Of a stretch of DNA of 6,040 bases, positions 1 to 6,040 are shown in pieces (the stretch's first letter is position 1; each line of letters begins with the position of its first letter). Below the pieces are notes generated by a model. It saw nothing but the letters and a program-made list of their open reading frames with translations, searched no databases and was not told the DNA's origin. Position numbers and translations under genes: made by a program. Origin of the DNA: Marinilabiliales bacterium (GTDB taxonomy: Bacteria; Bacteroidota; Bacteroidia; Bacteroidales; BM523); NCBI GenBank assembly GCA_002869425.1, contig PKSZ01000353.1, forward strand, positions 1 to 6,040. The letters run 5' to 3'.

Positions 1-1329
1 CAGAATAACAGCAATCGGTTTAAATGATTTATTGAACTGCCGTGGCTCCGGTTGACTACTTACAATATCTAATGATATTCTTGCCGGAGCATTGATAACT
101 TTTGTATACTTTGACGATTTCAATATCGGGAATTTCTTCACATTCGGATTCATTCCAACCGTATCAATAAAGGAAGGAAATTTGGTACTGATGACATCCA
201 GATTTTTTGTAACAGGATGTTTACCCTGCGGCAGAATGATCGGGTGATAATACCAAGGTGCAGGTGCATATTTCGATTGTGCCCCCACCAAAGGTCCAGG
301 AACAGGAATTCGCGCACATTGCATATCCATTAATAGTACAGGATTAATTCTGACTCCATAAGTAAAAAGTTGATCTTCGAGGTTCAATGGGTTGTATACA
401 GCCAGCATAGCTTGCGAATACCGTAAATCCCGAAGTTCAGCCTGAACAAAATCCATAAGCCATAGTACTTTTCCACCATTCATTATATATTGATCAATAA
501 TAAATTTATCCTGTTCAGACCATACTGTATCTGGTTTAGCGATGATCAAACAAGCATAATCCTTAATTTCATAAATATTGTTCAAATGACCGCTTAGTTT
601 TATCCTGTCTACATAATAAAACTCTGAAAGCGATTTTACTATGTCGGCAACTTCCATCTCTTCAAGTTCTCCATGTCCTTCTATAAATCCAATCTTTTGA
701 TACTCCTTACGAGTAGCCTTCCTTATAGCACTTGACAACTCATACTCTAAATCCTGAATGGAATTATTCAATGCCATTTCAGGCGTTAATGAAGGGTTGC
801 TTTTCAATAAGTTGAGTATCACTTCCCTATCTCCATATGTAACAATCGCCCCAGGAAAAACAATTTTCTGTGAGGTTCCACCCTCTGCATCTCTCTCTTT
901 TAAAGTAGTTGGCAATAAGCCTTTTTCATACAAATTTTTATAAATACTTTCTCTTTCCTTCTTATCTACAGAACTGGAAGGATTAATAAATTCATATTGG
1001 ATGTTTTCATTGCCATACACCCTAAATTCATCTAATAATTCCTTAACTGCGTTACGTAACCTTTTAAAACCATACGGCAACATATCTCCATCCAGGTAAA
1101 CTTTAAAATACACCACGTTATGAAGGTCAGAAACCATATCGATTGTCTGATCAGAAAGCGTATAACGTTTCTCTGAAGTAAGATCAAATCGTGTAAAAAA
1201 GAAGGATGAAAATATATTCAGAAGCAAAACCAGAACAATCACCAAAATTAACATAAGTATACTTTGCCGCTTATATTGCTTTCTGCTTGTGAGCTTCTGC
1301 CCCTTATTATTTTTTTCTACCTCTACCAT
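1..1329 (-). CDS. gldG: GldG, gliding-motility ABC transporter auxiliary/substrate-binding-like subunit (partial, C-terminus beyond left edge)
   Basis: The frame is open from the ATG at 1329-1327 to the left edge, giving 443 codons with no stop or frameshift. Family GldG proteins are, from memory, roughly 550-560 residues, so about the last 100, including the usual C-terminal membrane anchor, lie outside. A charged N-terminus (1-22) is followed by one hydrophobic helix (about 23-45), then the juxtamembrane motif RFDLTSEKRYTLSD (47-60), a hallmark of GldG. Further family-like stretches are QDLEYELSSAI (192-202), IGFIEGHGEL (213-222) and GGKVLWLMD (285-293). The large region after the helix should be periplasmic and belongs to the ABC-transporter auxiliary domain class. 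Its start overlaps the gldF stop by 7 bases (ATGGTAG), so the two are co-transcribed and probably translationally coupled. Known role: with GldF and the ATPase GldA it is required for gliding in Flavobacterium johnsoniae. The transported substrate is unknown. Identification is firm; function in this organism is inferred. Confidence 0.93.
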   Translation of the reverse strand, partial: MVEVEKNNKGQKLTSRKQYKRQSILMLILVIVLVLLLNIFSSFFFTRFDLTSEKRYTLSDQTIDMVSDLHNVVYFKVYLDGDMLPYGFKRLRNAVKELLDEFRVYGNENIQYEFINPSSSVDKKERESIYKNLYEKGLLPTTLKERDAEGGTSQKIVFPGAIVTYGDREVILNLLKSNPSLTPEMALNNSIQDLEYELSSAIRKATRKEYQKIGFIEGHGELEEMEVADIVKSLSEFYYVDRIKLSGHLNNIYEIKDYACLIIAKPDTVWSEQDKFIIDQYIMNGGKVLWLMDFVQAELRDLRYSQAMLAVYNPLNLEDQLFTYGVRINPVLLMDMQCARIPVPGPLVGAQSKYAPAPWYYHPIILPQGKHPVTKNLDVISTKFPSFIDTVGMNPNVKKFPILKSSKYTKVINAPARISLDIVSSQPEPRQFNKSFKPIAVIL

Positions 1330-2063
1330 TTTCTGCTTTCAAGAACAATATGGGTTAAAAAAACAAAAACTGTTACTACACTAATAAAATATATAACATC
1401 CCGTGTATCAATAACACCTCGGCTAATGGATAAATAATGCTCTTGAATCCCCAGGTTCACTAAGATATAATCTAGTGATGCTAAAGAAGTTATTTGTCCA
1501 AGTGCATCAAAACCATAGAAAAACAAAGCAGCAAGAATAAGCGACAATAAAAAAGCAACAATCTGACTTTTTGTTAAGGAAGATGCAAAAATGCCAATCG
1601 CAACATATACTGCTCCCAGAAAAAACAATCCTATGTATGACCCCCAGGTAGCACCTACATCAATACTTCCTACGGGATCGCCGAGTTGATAAACAGATAT
1701 AAAATATACGAGCGTAGGCAGCAATGAAAACAAGACCAGAATTAGTCCTGAAAAAAACTTTGCCAGCACGATCTGCAAAGATGATATGGGTCTGGTAAAC
1801 AACAATTCGATTGTACCCGTATTTTTTTCTTCAGCAAAAGACCGCATCGTTACTGCCGGCACAAGAATTAGAAATACTAATGGTGACCAAATAAACAAAG
1901 GCGTAAGTTCTGCATACCCATTGTCGAGCAACCAGGAAGGAAAACCAGGAAAAGGAAGTCCCCAAACAATTGCACTATTGATTGTAATAAATACCAATAT
2001 CACAACATAGCCGATTATCGAGCTAAAAAAACCACGTAATTCCTTTTTCAACAGGCTAAACAT
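1323..2063 (-). CDS. gldF: GldF, gliding-motility ABC transporter permease
   Basis: A complete 246-residue ABC-2 type permease, close to the usual GldF length of about 240. About six hydrophobic segments are visible, near residues 13-36, 57-75, 98-124, 141-161, 168-188 and 223-241. After the second segment lies the cytoplasmic coupling motif MRSFAEEKNTGTIELLF (73-89) followed by TRPIS, typical of ABC-2 permeases of the NosY/GldF class, which contact the ATPase through this loop. It sits in the inner membrane and would pair with GldG (overlapping downstream gene) and an ATPase GldA, which is not in this window and is commonly encoded elsewhere in Flavobacterium. The start is the ATG at 2063-2061. 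It puts basic residues just before the first helix, and the upstream Bacteroidota-type promoter box leaves a short leader. No Shine-Dalgarno sequence is seen, which is normal for the phylum. A generic ABC-2 permease is the only alternative, made unlikely by the adjoining gldG. Confidence 0.93.
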   Translation of the reverse strand: MFSLLKKELRGFFSSIIGYVVILVFITINSAIVWGLPFPGFPSWLLDNGYAELTPLFIWSPLVFLILVPAVTMRSFAEEKNTGTIELLFTRPISSLQIVLAKFFSGLILVLFSLLPTLVYFISVYQLGDPVGSIDVGATWGSYIGLFFLGAVYVAIGIFASSLTKSQIVAFLLSLILAALFFYGFDALGQITSLASLDYILVNLGIQEHYLSISRGVIDTRDVIYFISVVTVFVFLTHIVLESRKW

Positions 2064-2100
2064 GCATCAAATCTATTAAATTAATTCGAACCACGACCAG

Positions 2101-2108
2101 CAAAGATA
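2101..2108 (-). promoter_or_regulatory. Probable gldFG promoter -7 box (TATCTTTG)
   Basis: On the minus strand these bases read TATCTTTG, an exact match to the Bacteroidota primary-sigma -7 consensus TAnnTTTG. The next base is C, as often seen. Transcription would begin around 2093-2097, giving a leader of about 30 bases before the gldF ATG at 2063. The -33 element is weak: TTTT at 2127-2130, 18 bases away, rather than TTTG. The assignment rests on consensus match and position only. Confidence 0.5.
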
Positions 2109-2164
2109 TGAATAATACATTATTATAAAACCTGTCATTTCCCAGAGGCAAATTGTTTAACATT

Positions 2165-2191
2165 TTTTAAGAGTGAAATTCGCTTTTAAAA
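2165..2191. repeat. Imperfect inverted repeat (dyad) in the gldF / PagL-like divergent intergenic region
   Basis: Arms 2165-2176 and 2180-2191 surround a 3-base centre. On the plus strand all 12 positions can pair if two G-U pairs are allowed; on the minus strand those two become A-C mismatches. It lies between two divergent genes and follows no gene end, so it is not a terminator for a visible transcript. It could be an operator-like dyad or a hairpin in a leader of the plus-strand gene. The region is very AT-rich, so chance is a real possibility. Confidence 0.3.
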
Positions 2192-2233
2192 TATTTTATC
2201 TGAATCTATAATATTCATAGCTTTACCGTGTTA

Positions 2234-3364
2234 ATGAACAAATATTTTTTTCATATTATTTTTATTTTTCTGAGCATTTCACCTTCATTAAATGCACAGG
2301 AAAAATCGATCAATCATATTCCTGTAAAAATACCGGATACGGAAATACATAACCTTAGGATTGAAGGAAACTACGGCTTCATATGGCGGCACAGAACCAT
2401 TATGGACTATTTTATTGAAAGTCATAATTATGCAGGCAACATAGAATATTTGAAAAGAACTACCGGAAAGAAAAGTTATGAGCAAATTCACAGACTTCCC
2501 TATTGGGGTTTGGGATTATCATATAACAATCTGCGAAATAATATACTGGGGAATGCTGCTGCATTATACGGATTTTTAGAAATTCCTGTTATTGAAAAAC
2601 CAAAGTATCTCTTTTCGTACCAGATAAGTTCCGGACTCGGTTTGCTTACTAAAAAATTCCACCCGGTAGAAAACTACTTTAATCTGGCCATTGGGTCGAA
2701 TATCAATATTTACATTGGCATAAACTTTCGGAATTGCTATTATATAACGAAAAAATTAGCTTTAACAGGAGGGTTTCGACTTGCACATTACTCCAATGGG
2801 GGAACGAAGAAACCCAATTTGGGTATTAATATAATTAGCTTACAAGCAGGTATTCAATATCGTTTTGGTGAAATCGCTGAATTAAATTTCAAAGAAAAAA
2901 GCATCACATTACCACGAAAAAAAACAAATTTAAATACATGGTACTCAATAGGATTCAGATCTGTTGAAGAAGCCAGTCCCACACATTACATATACAGTTC
3001 AATTAGTGGAAACTATGCAATATATGTATCCGGGAAAAGAAAGATTGGAGCAGGATTAGATTTAATTTTTGATGAATCACTCAGAAGAAGCCTGATCAAA
3101 GCGGGGTATGAAGAAATTAAAACCATTTATTATTTCAGACCGGGAATATTTTTATCTCATGATTTTATAGTCGGAAATCTGGACATGTATATCAATGCAG
3201 GTGCATATATTTATTCAAAATGGAAGAACGATGGCAGCATATACAGTCGCTTTGGGCTGAGATACCATTTTAAAAATCAACTATTCGCTAATATTTCTGT
3301 GAAAACTCATTTTGCAAAAGCACAAGTAATTGAATGGGGAGTTGGTTACACATTTATGAGGTAA
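2234..3364 (+). CDS. PagL/acyloxyacyl hydrolase-like outer-membrane beta-barrel protein (possible lipid A deacylase)
   Basis: A 376-residue protein counted from the ATG at 2234; a GTG two codons upstream (2228) is a possible but less likely start. Residues 1-21 form a type I signal peptide, cleaved between Ala21 and Gln22 (LNAQ). Alternating aromatic/small-residue strands throughout point to an outer-membrane beta-barrel. The stretch HYSNGGTKKPNLGIN (185-199) closely matches the active-site segment of PagL lipid A 3-O-deacylase as I recall it (His126, Ser128, Glu140 in Pseudomonas aeruginosa). Here His185 and Ser187 are kept, with Asn188, Pro194, Asn195 and Gly197, but the Glu position is Asn199. 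The PagL-like part ends near 213 (SLQAGIQYRF). About 160 more residues follow, with strands closing in EWGVGYTF (367-374). PagL itself is only about 150 residues when mature. It may trim or bind lipid A acyl chains; activity is uncertain. It converges on the lpxB cluster, six bases from the DUF4919-like stop. Confidence 0.75.
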   Translation: MNKYFFHIIFIFLSISPSLNAQEKSINHIPVKIPDTEIHNLRIEGNYGFIWRHRTIMDYFIESHNYAGNIEYLKRTTGKKSYEQIHRLPYWGLGLSYNNLRNNILGNAAALYGFLEIPVIEKPKYLFSYQISSGLGLLTKKFHPVENYFNLAIGSNINIYIGINFRNCYYITKKLALTGGFRLAHYSNGGTKKPNLGINIISLQAGIQYRFGEIAELNFKEKSITLPRKKTNLNTWYSIGFRSVEEASPTHYIYSSISGNYAIYVSGKRKIGAGLDLIFDESLRRSLIKAGYEEIKTIYYFRPGIFLSHDFIVGNLDMYINAGAYIYSKWKNDGSIYSRFGLRYHFKNQLFANISVKTHFAKAQVIEWGVGYTFMR

Positions 3365-3370
3365 TAATTC

Positions 3371-4438
3371 TTATTTTTCAATTATTTCTACTGAGATATC
3401 AAAATAATTATTCTTTTCAATATAATCATTCACTTTAATGGTAGCTTCCAAAAGTTCCCCACCATTTAAGTTTATAATAATTGATTTTATCAACTCACCT
3501 GTAGGATCGAGCAGTTTGAATACATTTTTACCAAGGTTTACCTTTACATCAAAAACCTGCTTAGAATTATCATACAAAAGATTTTCTGTAACAAGCCTGT
3601 CGTTCACCATAAGTCCGGTGGGCAAATCTACTTTGATTTTTTTATCTACTTCCGTTTTTACAAGCATAAAGGCATCTATCCCTTTGTTCTGGAGTGCCCA
3701 TTCTTCTGCAAGCATTTTATAGCGAATCCTGGTTTTATGCTTTATCTCCCATTCTTGTTGTTCTTTTGCCAGTCTTCCTTCTTTTCTCAGCTTGGCGTGA
3801 TTGGTATAAAAAAAGTACTTCTTTATAGAATCATTTTCCCTGTATTCTATTACATCAAGATAAACACCTGTTCCATCTTTACCTGAACCTATTTTTTCAA
3901 TATTCAACCTCTCCCTGAACAAAGCCCAACTCTGTGCATCAGTGGGTTCTAATATAAAAAATGGTCTGGCAAGAGATCCATCACCACTACTAAAAATAGC
4001 ACTTTCGATCCTGGCCAATCTATCTTCATACACAGAAGCACTATCCATTTTCTCTTTCTTCAAAATAAAAGCTTTCTCCATCAATGCAGCATAACTGAAT
4101 GGATTAGAAGACAATATTTCATCACATATTTTAAGGGCATTTTTATACTTCTTCTTTGTTACAAGCTCAATAATTTCCTTATGCTTTTGATTATAAGCTG
4201 AGGGGTTATATGTTTTTTGATTTGTATATCCAATAAGTAGAGCAAGCACTTCAAAATCAGTTTGGACACTCGAATTTTCGAAGAAATTTTTCTTTAGCAT
4301 TGGATAATAAAAATTACTTGTTGAATCCTTTGCTTCCAATTTAATGGAATAAAAATCTCTTTCGTAATTAAATTCCTGCGCCGATAAGTAATTTCCTGTA
4401 TAAATTATAATAAATAATATTGGATATAAATACTTCAT
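3371..4438 (-). CDS. DUF4919-like exported protein with a TPR-like segment
   Basis: A 355-residue protein of unknown function. A signal peptide covers residues 1-20, with likely cleavage after Ala20 before Gln21 (LSAQ). It lacks the Cys of a lipoprotein, so it is probably periplasmic. Residues about 24-215 resemble the Bacteroidota family DUF4919: an N-terminal helical part, one helix-turn-helix of TPR type (about 97-127, with KYKNALKICDEIL then NP, A and F at the expected spacing), then IFSSGDGS (148-155) and a mixed alpha/beta part ending KYFFYTNH (207-214). A charged helix rich in Lys/Glu/Arg (216-262) leads to about 95 beta-rich C-terminal residues (265-355) that I do not recognise. It starts 10 bases after the SpoIID-domain gene and is the last gene of that cluster. 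DUF4919 assignment is from remembered family features and is moderate in confidence. No function should be assumed. Confidence 0.6.
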   Translation of the reverse strand: MKYLYPILFIIIYTGNYLSAQEFNYERDFYSIKLEAKDSTSNFYYPMLKKNFFENSSVQTDFEVLALLIGYTNQKTYNPSAYNQKHKEIIELVTKKKYKNALKICDEILSSNPFSYAALMEKAFILKKEKMDSASVYEDRLARIESAIFSSGDGSLARPFFILEPTDAQSWALFRERLNIEKIGSGKDGTGVYLDVIEYRENDSIKKYFFYTNHAKLRKEGRLAKEQQEWEIKHKTRIRYKMLAEEWALQNKGIDAFMLVKTEVDKKIKVDLPTGLMVNDRLVTENLLYDNSKQVFDVKVNLGKNVFKLLDPTGELIKSIIINLNGGELLEATIKVNDYIEKNNYFDISVEIIEK

Positions 4439-4448
4439 ACAACAAGTG

Positions 4449-5627
4449 TTACTTTTTATAGTTTAAACTATCTGATTTAAAGAAATCTATCGCTTCTGTG
4501 TTTACAATATACACATTTTTGTAATAATATTTAATAATTTTATCATACGGAAAACCCATATCAGACATTCTCATGGCTCCCTCCTGACTTAATCCAACAC
4601 CATGGCCGTATCCTCTTCCCTCGATTACAAGCTTATTCCCCCTTGGAACAAGATCAAAAAATGTAGATTTTAACCGCCAATCATACCGAATGGTTTTCAA
4701 TTCGAGCTTATCTCCTGCATAACGATAATAACTATCTCTTGTTTTCTGCTGATAAGCAAATGACTGAGCTGTTTCATTTCCTGAAAGGTTAAAACCATAA
4801 CTTTTTAAGTACCTTTTCCATTGATCTACCTCAATTTCTTTTGACCAATGTGCATTCCGGCCTTTGCTCCAATACTCATCCCTGACCGAACGCAAATAAG
4901 GCTTGGCAAGAACCCATACATCTTCAGAATTTGCTGTATAACCTCCGCTATTTGAATGAAAAGCAGCCGTAATCAATGTCATTGAAGTATCCACGATAAC
5001 CAGACCTTTTGTTTCCTCAGTAGCAATCTGTATTTCAGGATTATGCTTACATTTACTCTTGTATGCCTGACAATGAACTCCATCGCAAAGATTAAAGCCT
5101 TCCAATTCATGGCGATGCCAATTTTCCAAAGCATAAGTTCGACATAAAATTGCCTGTGTTTTATAATATTCTTTACTTGCCTTCGAACCTCCTTCTGTTT
5201 CAACCACTCCTGCCACATAATTTTCAAGTTTTACACGATTCAATATCAATATCCTCCCATTTAATTCATGGAGAAAAAGGCCATCTGTATATATTCGTTC
5301 AGCAGCTGTTGGAACAACTGGTTTAATCTTAAAAACATTGGTTATTCCCTCAACGCCCCTTATTTCAACATTTGTATACGATAAAAAAATCTCATCAAGA
5401 CTCTTTACTGAAATTTTGGTACTATCAAGAGATAAATGAATGATATCTGTTGGCCTTAATGTGTCAATAAATACTGAATCACCAAATAATAAATACTTAC
5501 CCTCAACAGGTGTTAAGACAAATGATTTAATACTATAATCACTATACAAACTAACATCCAGTTTTTGAGCCCTGACAATTATTACTGATAAGAATAGAAA
5601 TAAAATAAAGTTTGTTTTTTTAATCAT
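4449..5627 (-). CDS. SpoIID/LytB-domain protein, putative peptidoglycan lytic transglycosylase
   Basis: A 392-residue exported protein with a type I signal peptide (1-20, VRAQ at the cleavage site). The SpoIID/LytB domain spans about 115-375. Its marks are LENYVAGVVETEGG (134-147), where Glu145 aligns with the catalytic Glu of the usual VVxSEM motif; TQAILCRTYAL (157-167); a Cys/His group CDGVHCQAY (181-189) with Cys193 and His195; the motif HSNSGGYTANSEDVW (224-238); and GRGYGHGVGLSQEGAM (337-352). SpoIID enzymes cleave denuded glycan strands, and a zinc site built from Cys and His is described for them. Here His173, Cys181, His185 and Cys186 are candidate ligands. In a Gram-negative non-sporulator the likely place is the periplasm, in cell-wall remodelling or division. 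About 95 N-terminal residues (21-115) form a separate beta-rich region. The ATG overlaps the lpxB stop by 8 bases (ATGATTAA), indicating one operon. The start is firm because the signal peptide begins there. Confidence 0.9.
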   Translation of the reverse strand: MIKKTNFILFLFLSVIIVRAQKLDVSLYSDYSIKSFVLTPVEGKYLLFGDSVFIDTLRPTDIIHLSLDSTKISVKSLDEIFLSYTNVEIRGVEGITNVFKIKPVVPTAAERIYTDGLFLHELNGRILILNRVKLENYVAGVVETEGGSKASKEYYKTQAILCRTYALENWHRHELEGFNLCDGVHCQAYKSKCKHNPEIQIATEETKGLVIVDTSMTLITAAFHSNSGGYTANSEDVWVLAKPYLRSVRDEYWSKGRNAHWSKEIEVDQWKRYLKSYGFNLSGNETAQSFAYQQKTRDSYYRYAGDKLELKTIRYDWRLKSTFFDLVPRGNKLVIEGRGYGHGVGLSQEGAMRMSDMGFPYDKIIKYYYKNVYIVNTEAIDFFKSDSLNYKK

Positions 5628-6040
5628 TATCTATCAAGTATTTATACATAAGTGATGCAGTAGTTGCAGAGGCTCCTGAACCACCCAGAGCAATCTCCAA
5701 TTCATTATAATTATCCTGTATTGACTTTCTGTACTGGTTATCATTCAGTATCTTTCCCAGCTCATTGCTAACATTCTGCACGTTCATATCATCCTGAATT
5801 AGTTCCTTTACGGCTGGTTTATCCAGTATTAAGTTCACCAATGATATATATTTAATCTTTACCAGTCTTTTGGCTATCCAATAAGATAGCTTTCCCATAG
5901 ATTTATAACATACTACCTGCGGAACCTTAAACAAAGCTGTCTCCAAAGTAGCAGTACCGGAGGTTACCAAAGCCGCACAGGAAGATGAAAGTAAGTTGTA
6001 AGTGTCATTAAAAACCAGTTCCAAGGAATTATCACTAGCA
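5620..6040 (-). CDS. lpxB: LpxB, lipid-A-disaccharide synthase (C-terminal part; N-terminus beyond right edge)
   Basis: The frame stays open to the right edge, so only the last 139 residues and the stop (TAA, 5622-5620) are visible. A TTG at 6024-6022 is an internal Leu codon, not a start. Visible family motifs are the nucleotide-sugar-binding SGTATLETAL, then KVPQVVCYK, YWIAKRLVKIKYISLVNLIL and VKELIQ; each aligns with the equivalent segment of Escherichia coli LpxB as I remember it (SGTAALE, VVGYR, AKRLVK, VSLPNLL, VKELLQ). The tail has GGSGAS before the terminal helix. LpxB is a cytoplasmic, membrane-associated GT-B fold glycosyltransferase (family GT19) that joins UDP-2,3-diacylglucosamine and lipid X to give the tetraacyl disaccharide of lipid A. 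Complete proteins are around 370-380 residues, so roughly 230-240 are missing here. Its stop overlaps the start of the SpoIID-domain gene by 8 bases, so it probably leads or continues an operon including that gene and the DUF4919-like gene. The operon promoter is outside the window. Confidence 0.95.
   Translation of the reverse strand, partial: ASDNSLELVFNDTYNLLSSSCAALVTSGTATLETALFKVPQVVCYKSMGKLSYWIAKRLVKIKYISLVNLILDKPAVKELIQDDMNVQNVSNELGKILNDNQYRKSIQDNYNELEIALGGSGASATTASLMYKYLIDND

Larger units (their letters stand above)
2064..2233. other. Divergent intergenic region between gldF and the PagL-like gene
   Basis: This 170-base AT-rich spacer is the only sizeable non-coding stretch in the window. 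It must hold the promoters for both divergent genes. A good TAnnTTTG box faces gldF (2101-2108). Facing the PagL-like gene, only a poor match was found (TAGCTTTA at 2218-2225), too close to the start codon to be convincing. The dyad at 2165-2191 lies between them. No small ORF or RNA gene could be supported. Confidence 0.6.

Noticed and set aside
758..943. Plus-strand ORF of 61 codons inside gldG
   Set aside because: It lies wholly within the conserved gldG frame on the other strand, and the product has no recognisable features.
1786..2010. Plus-strand ORF of 74 codons opposite gldF
   Set aside because: A shadow of the gldF coding frame, with low-complexity polar content and no domain.
2068..2075. 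Second TAnnTTTG match (TAGATTTG, minus strand) before gldF
   Set aside because: It ends only four bases before the ATG, so transcription would start at or inside the coding region; the box at 2101-2108 is better placed.
2218..2225. TAGCTTTA as a promoter for the PagL-like gene
   Set aside because: It mismatches the last consensus base and would start transcription at the start codon, with no proper -33 element.
2228..2230. GTG start for the PagL-like protein
   Set aside because: The ATG six bases later gives a standard signal peptide beginning Met-Asn-Lys, and nothing upstream of the GTG favours it. It remains possible.
2288..2491. Minus-strand ORF of 67 codons opposite the PagL-like gene
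   Set aside because: It sits in the well-supported secreted-protein frame on the plus strand and has no start context or domain of its own.
3363..3380. Small AT stem followed by T residues as a bidirectional terminator
   Set aside because: Only five A-T pairs with a three-base loop, too weak to call and partly inside coding sequence.
3438..3722. Plus-strand ORF of 94 codons opposite the DUF4919-like gene
   Set aside because: Its Ser/Phe/Thr-rich content is typical of the antisense of a Lys/Glu-rich gene; no signal or motif supports it.
4979..5227. Minus-strand ORF of 82 codons in another frame of the SpoIID-domain gene
   Set aside because: It overlaps the most conserved part of the SpoIID domain, and its product is a basic, Trp/Lys-rich out-of-frame translation.
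6022..6024. TTG as a possible start of a short LpxB-like gene
   Set aside because: The frame remains open upstream to the window edge, and LpxB needs its N-terminal half; this is an internal Leu codon.

Overview
The window looks like chromosomal DNA from an AT-rich, Gram-negative member of the phylum Bacteroidota, probably a Cytophagia- or Flavobacteriia-type organism. The evidence is adjacent gldF and gldG genes (the ABC-transporter components linked to gliding in this phylum), a Bacteroidota-type -7 promoter box (TATCTTTG) upstream of gldF, a DUF4919-like protein, the near absence of Shine-Dalgarno sequences, and signal peptides ending in Ala before Gln. The genus cannot be fixed from the sequence alone. 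No tRNA, rRNA, CRISPR array, insertion sequence or phage gene is visible.

Layout from left to right. Positions 1-1329 (minus) hold the N-terminal 443 codons of gldG, which runs off the left edge. Positions 1323-2063 (minus) hold a complete gldF whose stop overlaps the gldG start by 7 bases. A 170-base divergent intergenic region (2064-2233) carries a likely gldF promoter and an imperfect dyad. Positions 2234-3364 (plus) encode a secreted, probably outer-membrane, PagL/acyloxyacyl hydrolase-like protein. Only six bases separate its stop from a convergent minus-strand cluster. In transcription order, that cluster is lpxB (C-terminal part, open at the right edge, 5620-6040), a SpoIID/LytB-domain protein (4449-5627, overlapping lpxB by 8 bases) and a DUF4919-like exported protein (3371-4438, 10 bases further on). 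The window is about 97% coding.

Functionally this is an envelope neighbourhood. LpxB makes the lipid A disaccharide in the cytoplasm. The PagL-like protein would act on, or derive from enzymes acting on, lipid A acyl chains at the outer membrane. The SpoIID-domain protein is a likely peptidoglycan lytic transglycosylase in the periplasm. GldF/GldG form the membrane part of an ABC transporter needed for gliding in Flavobacterium; the ATPase GldA is not in the window. The most notable observations are in the PagL-like gene: the catalytic His and Ser are kept but the position of the catalytic Glu is Asn, and a second beta-rich half of about 160 residues follows the PagL-like region. I see no clear evidence of a wholly new multi-gene system.
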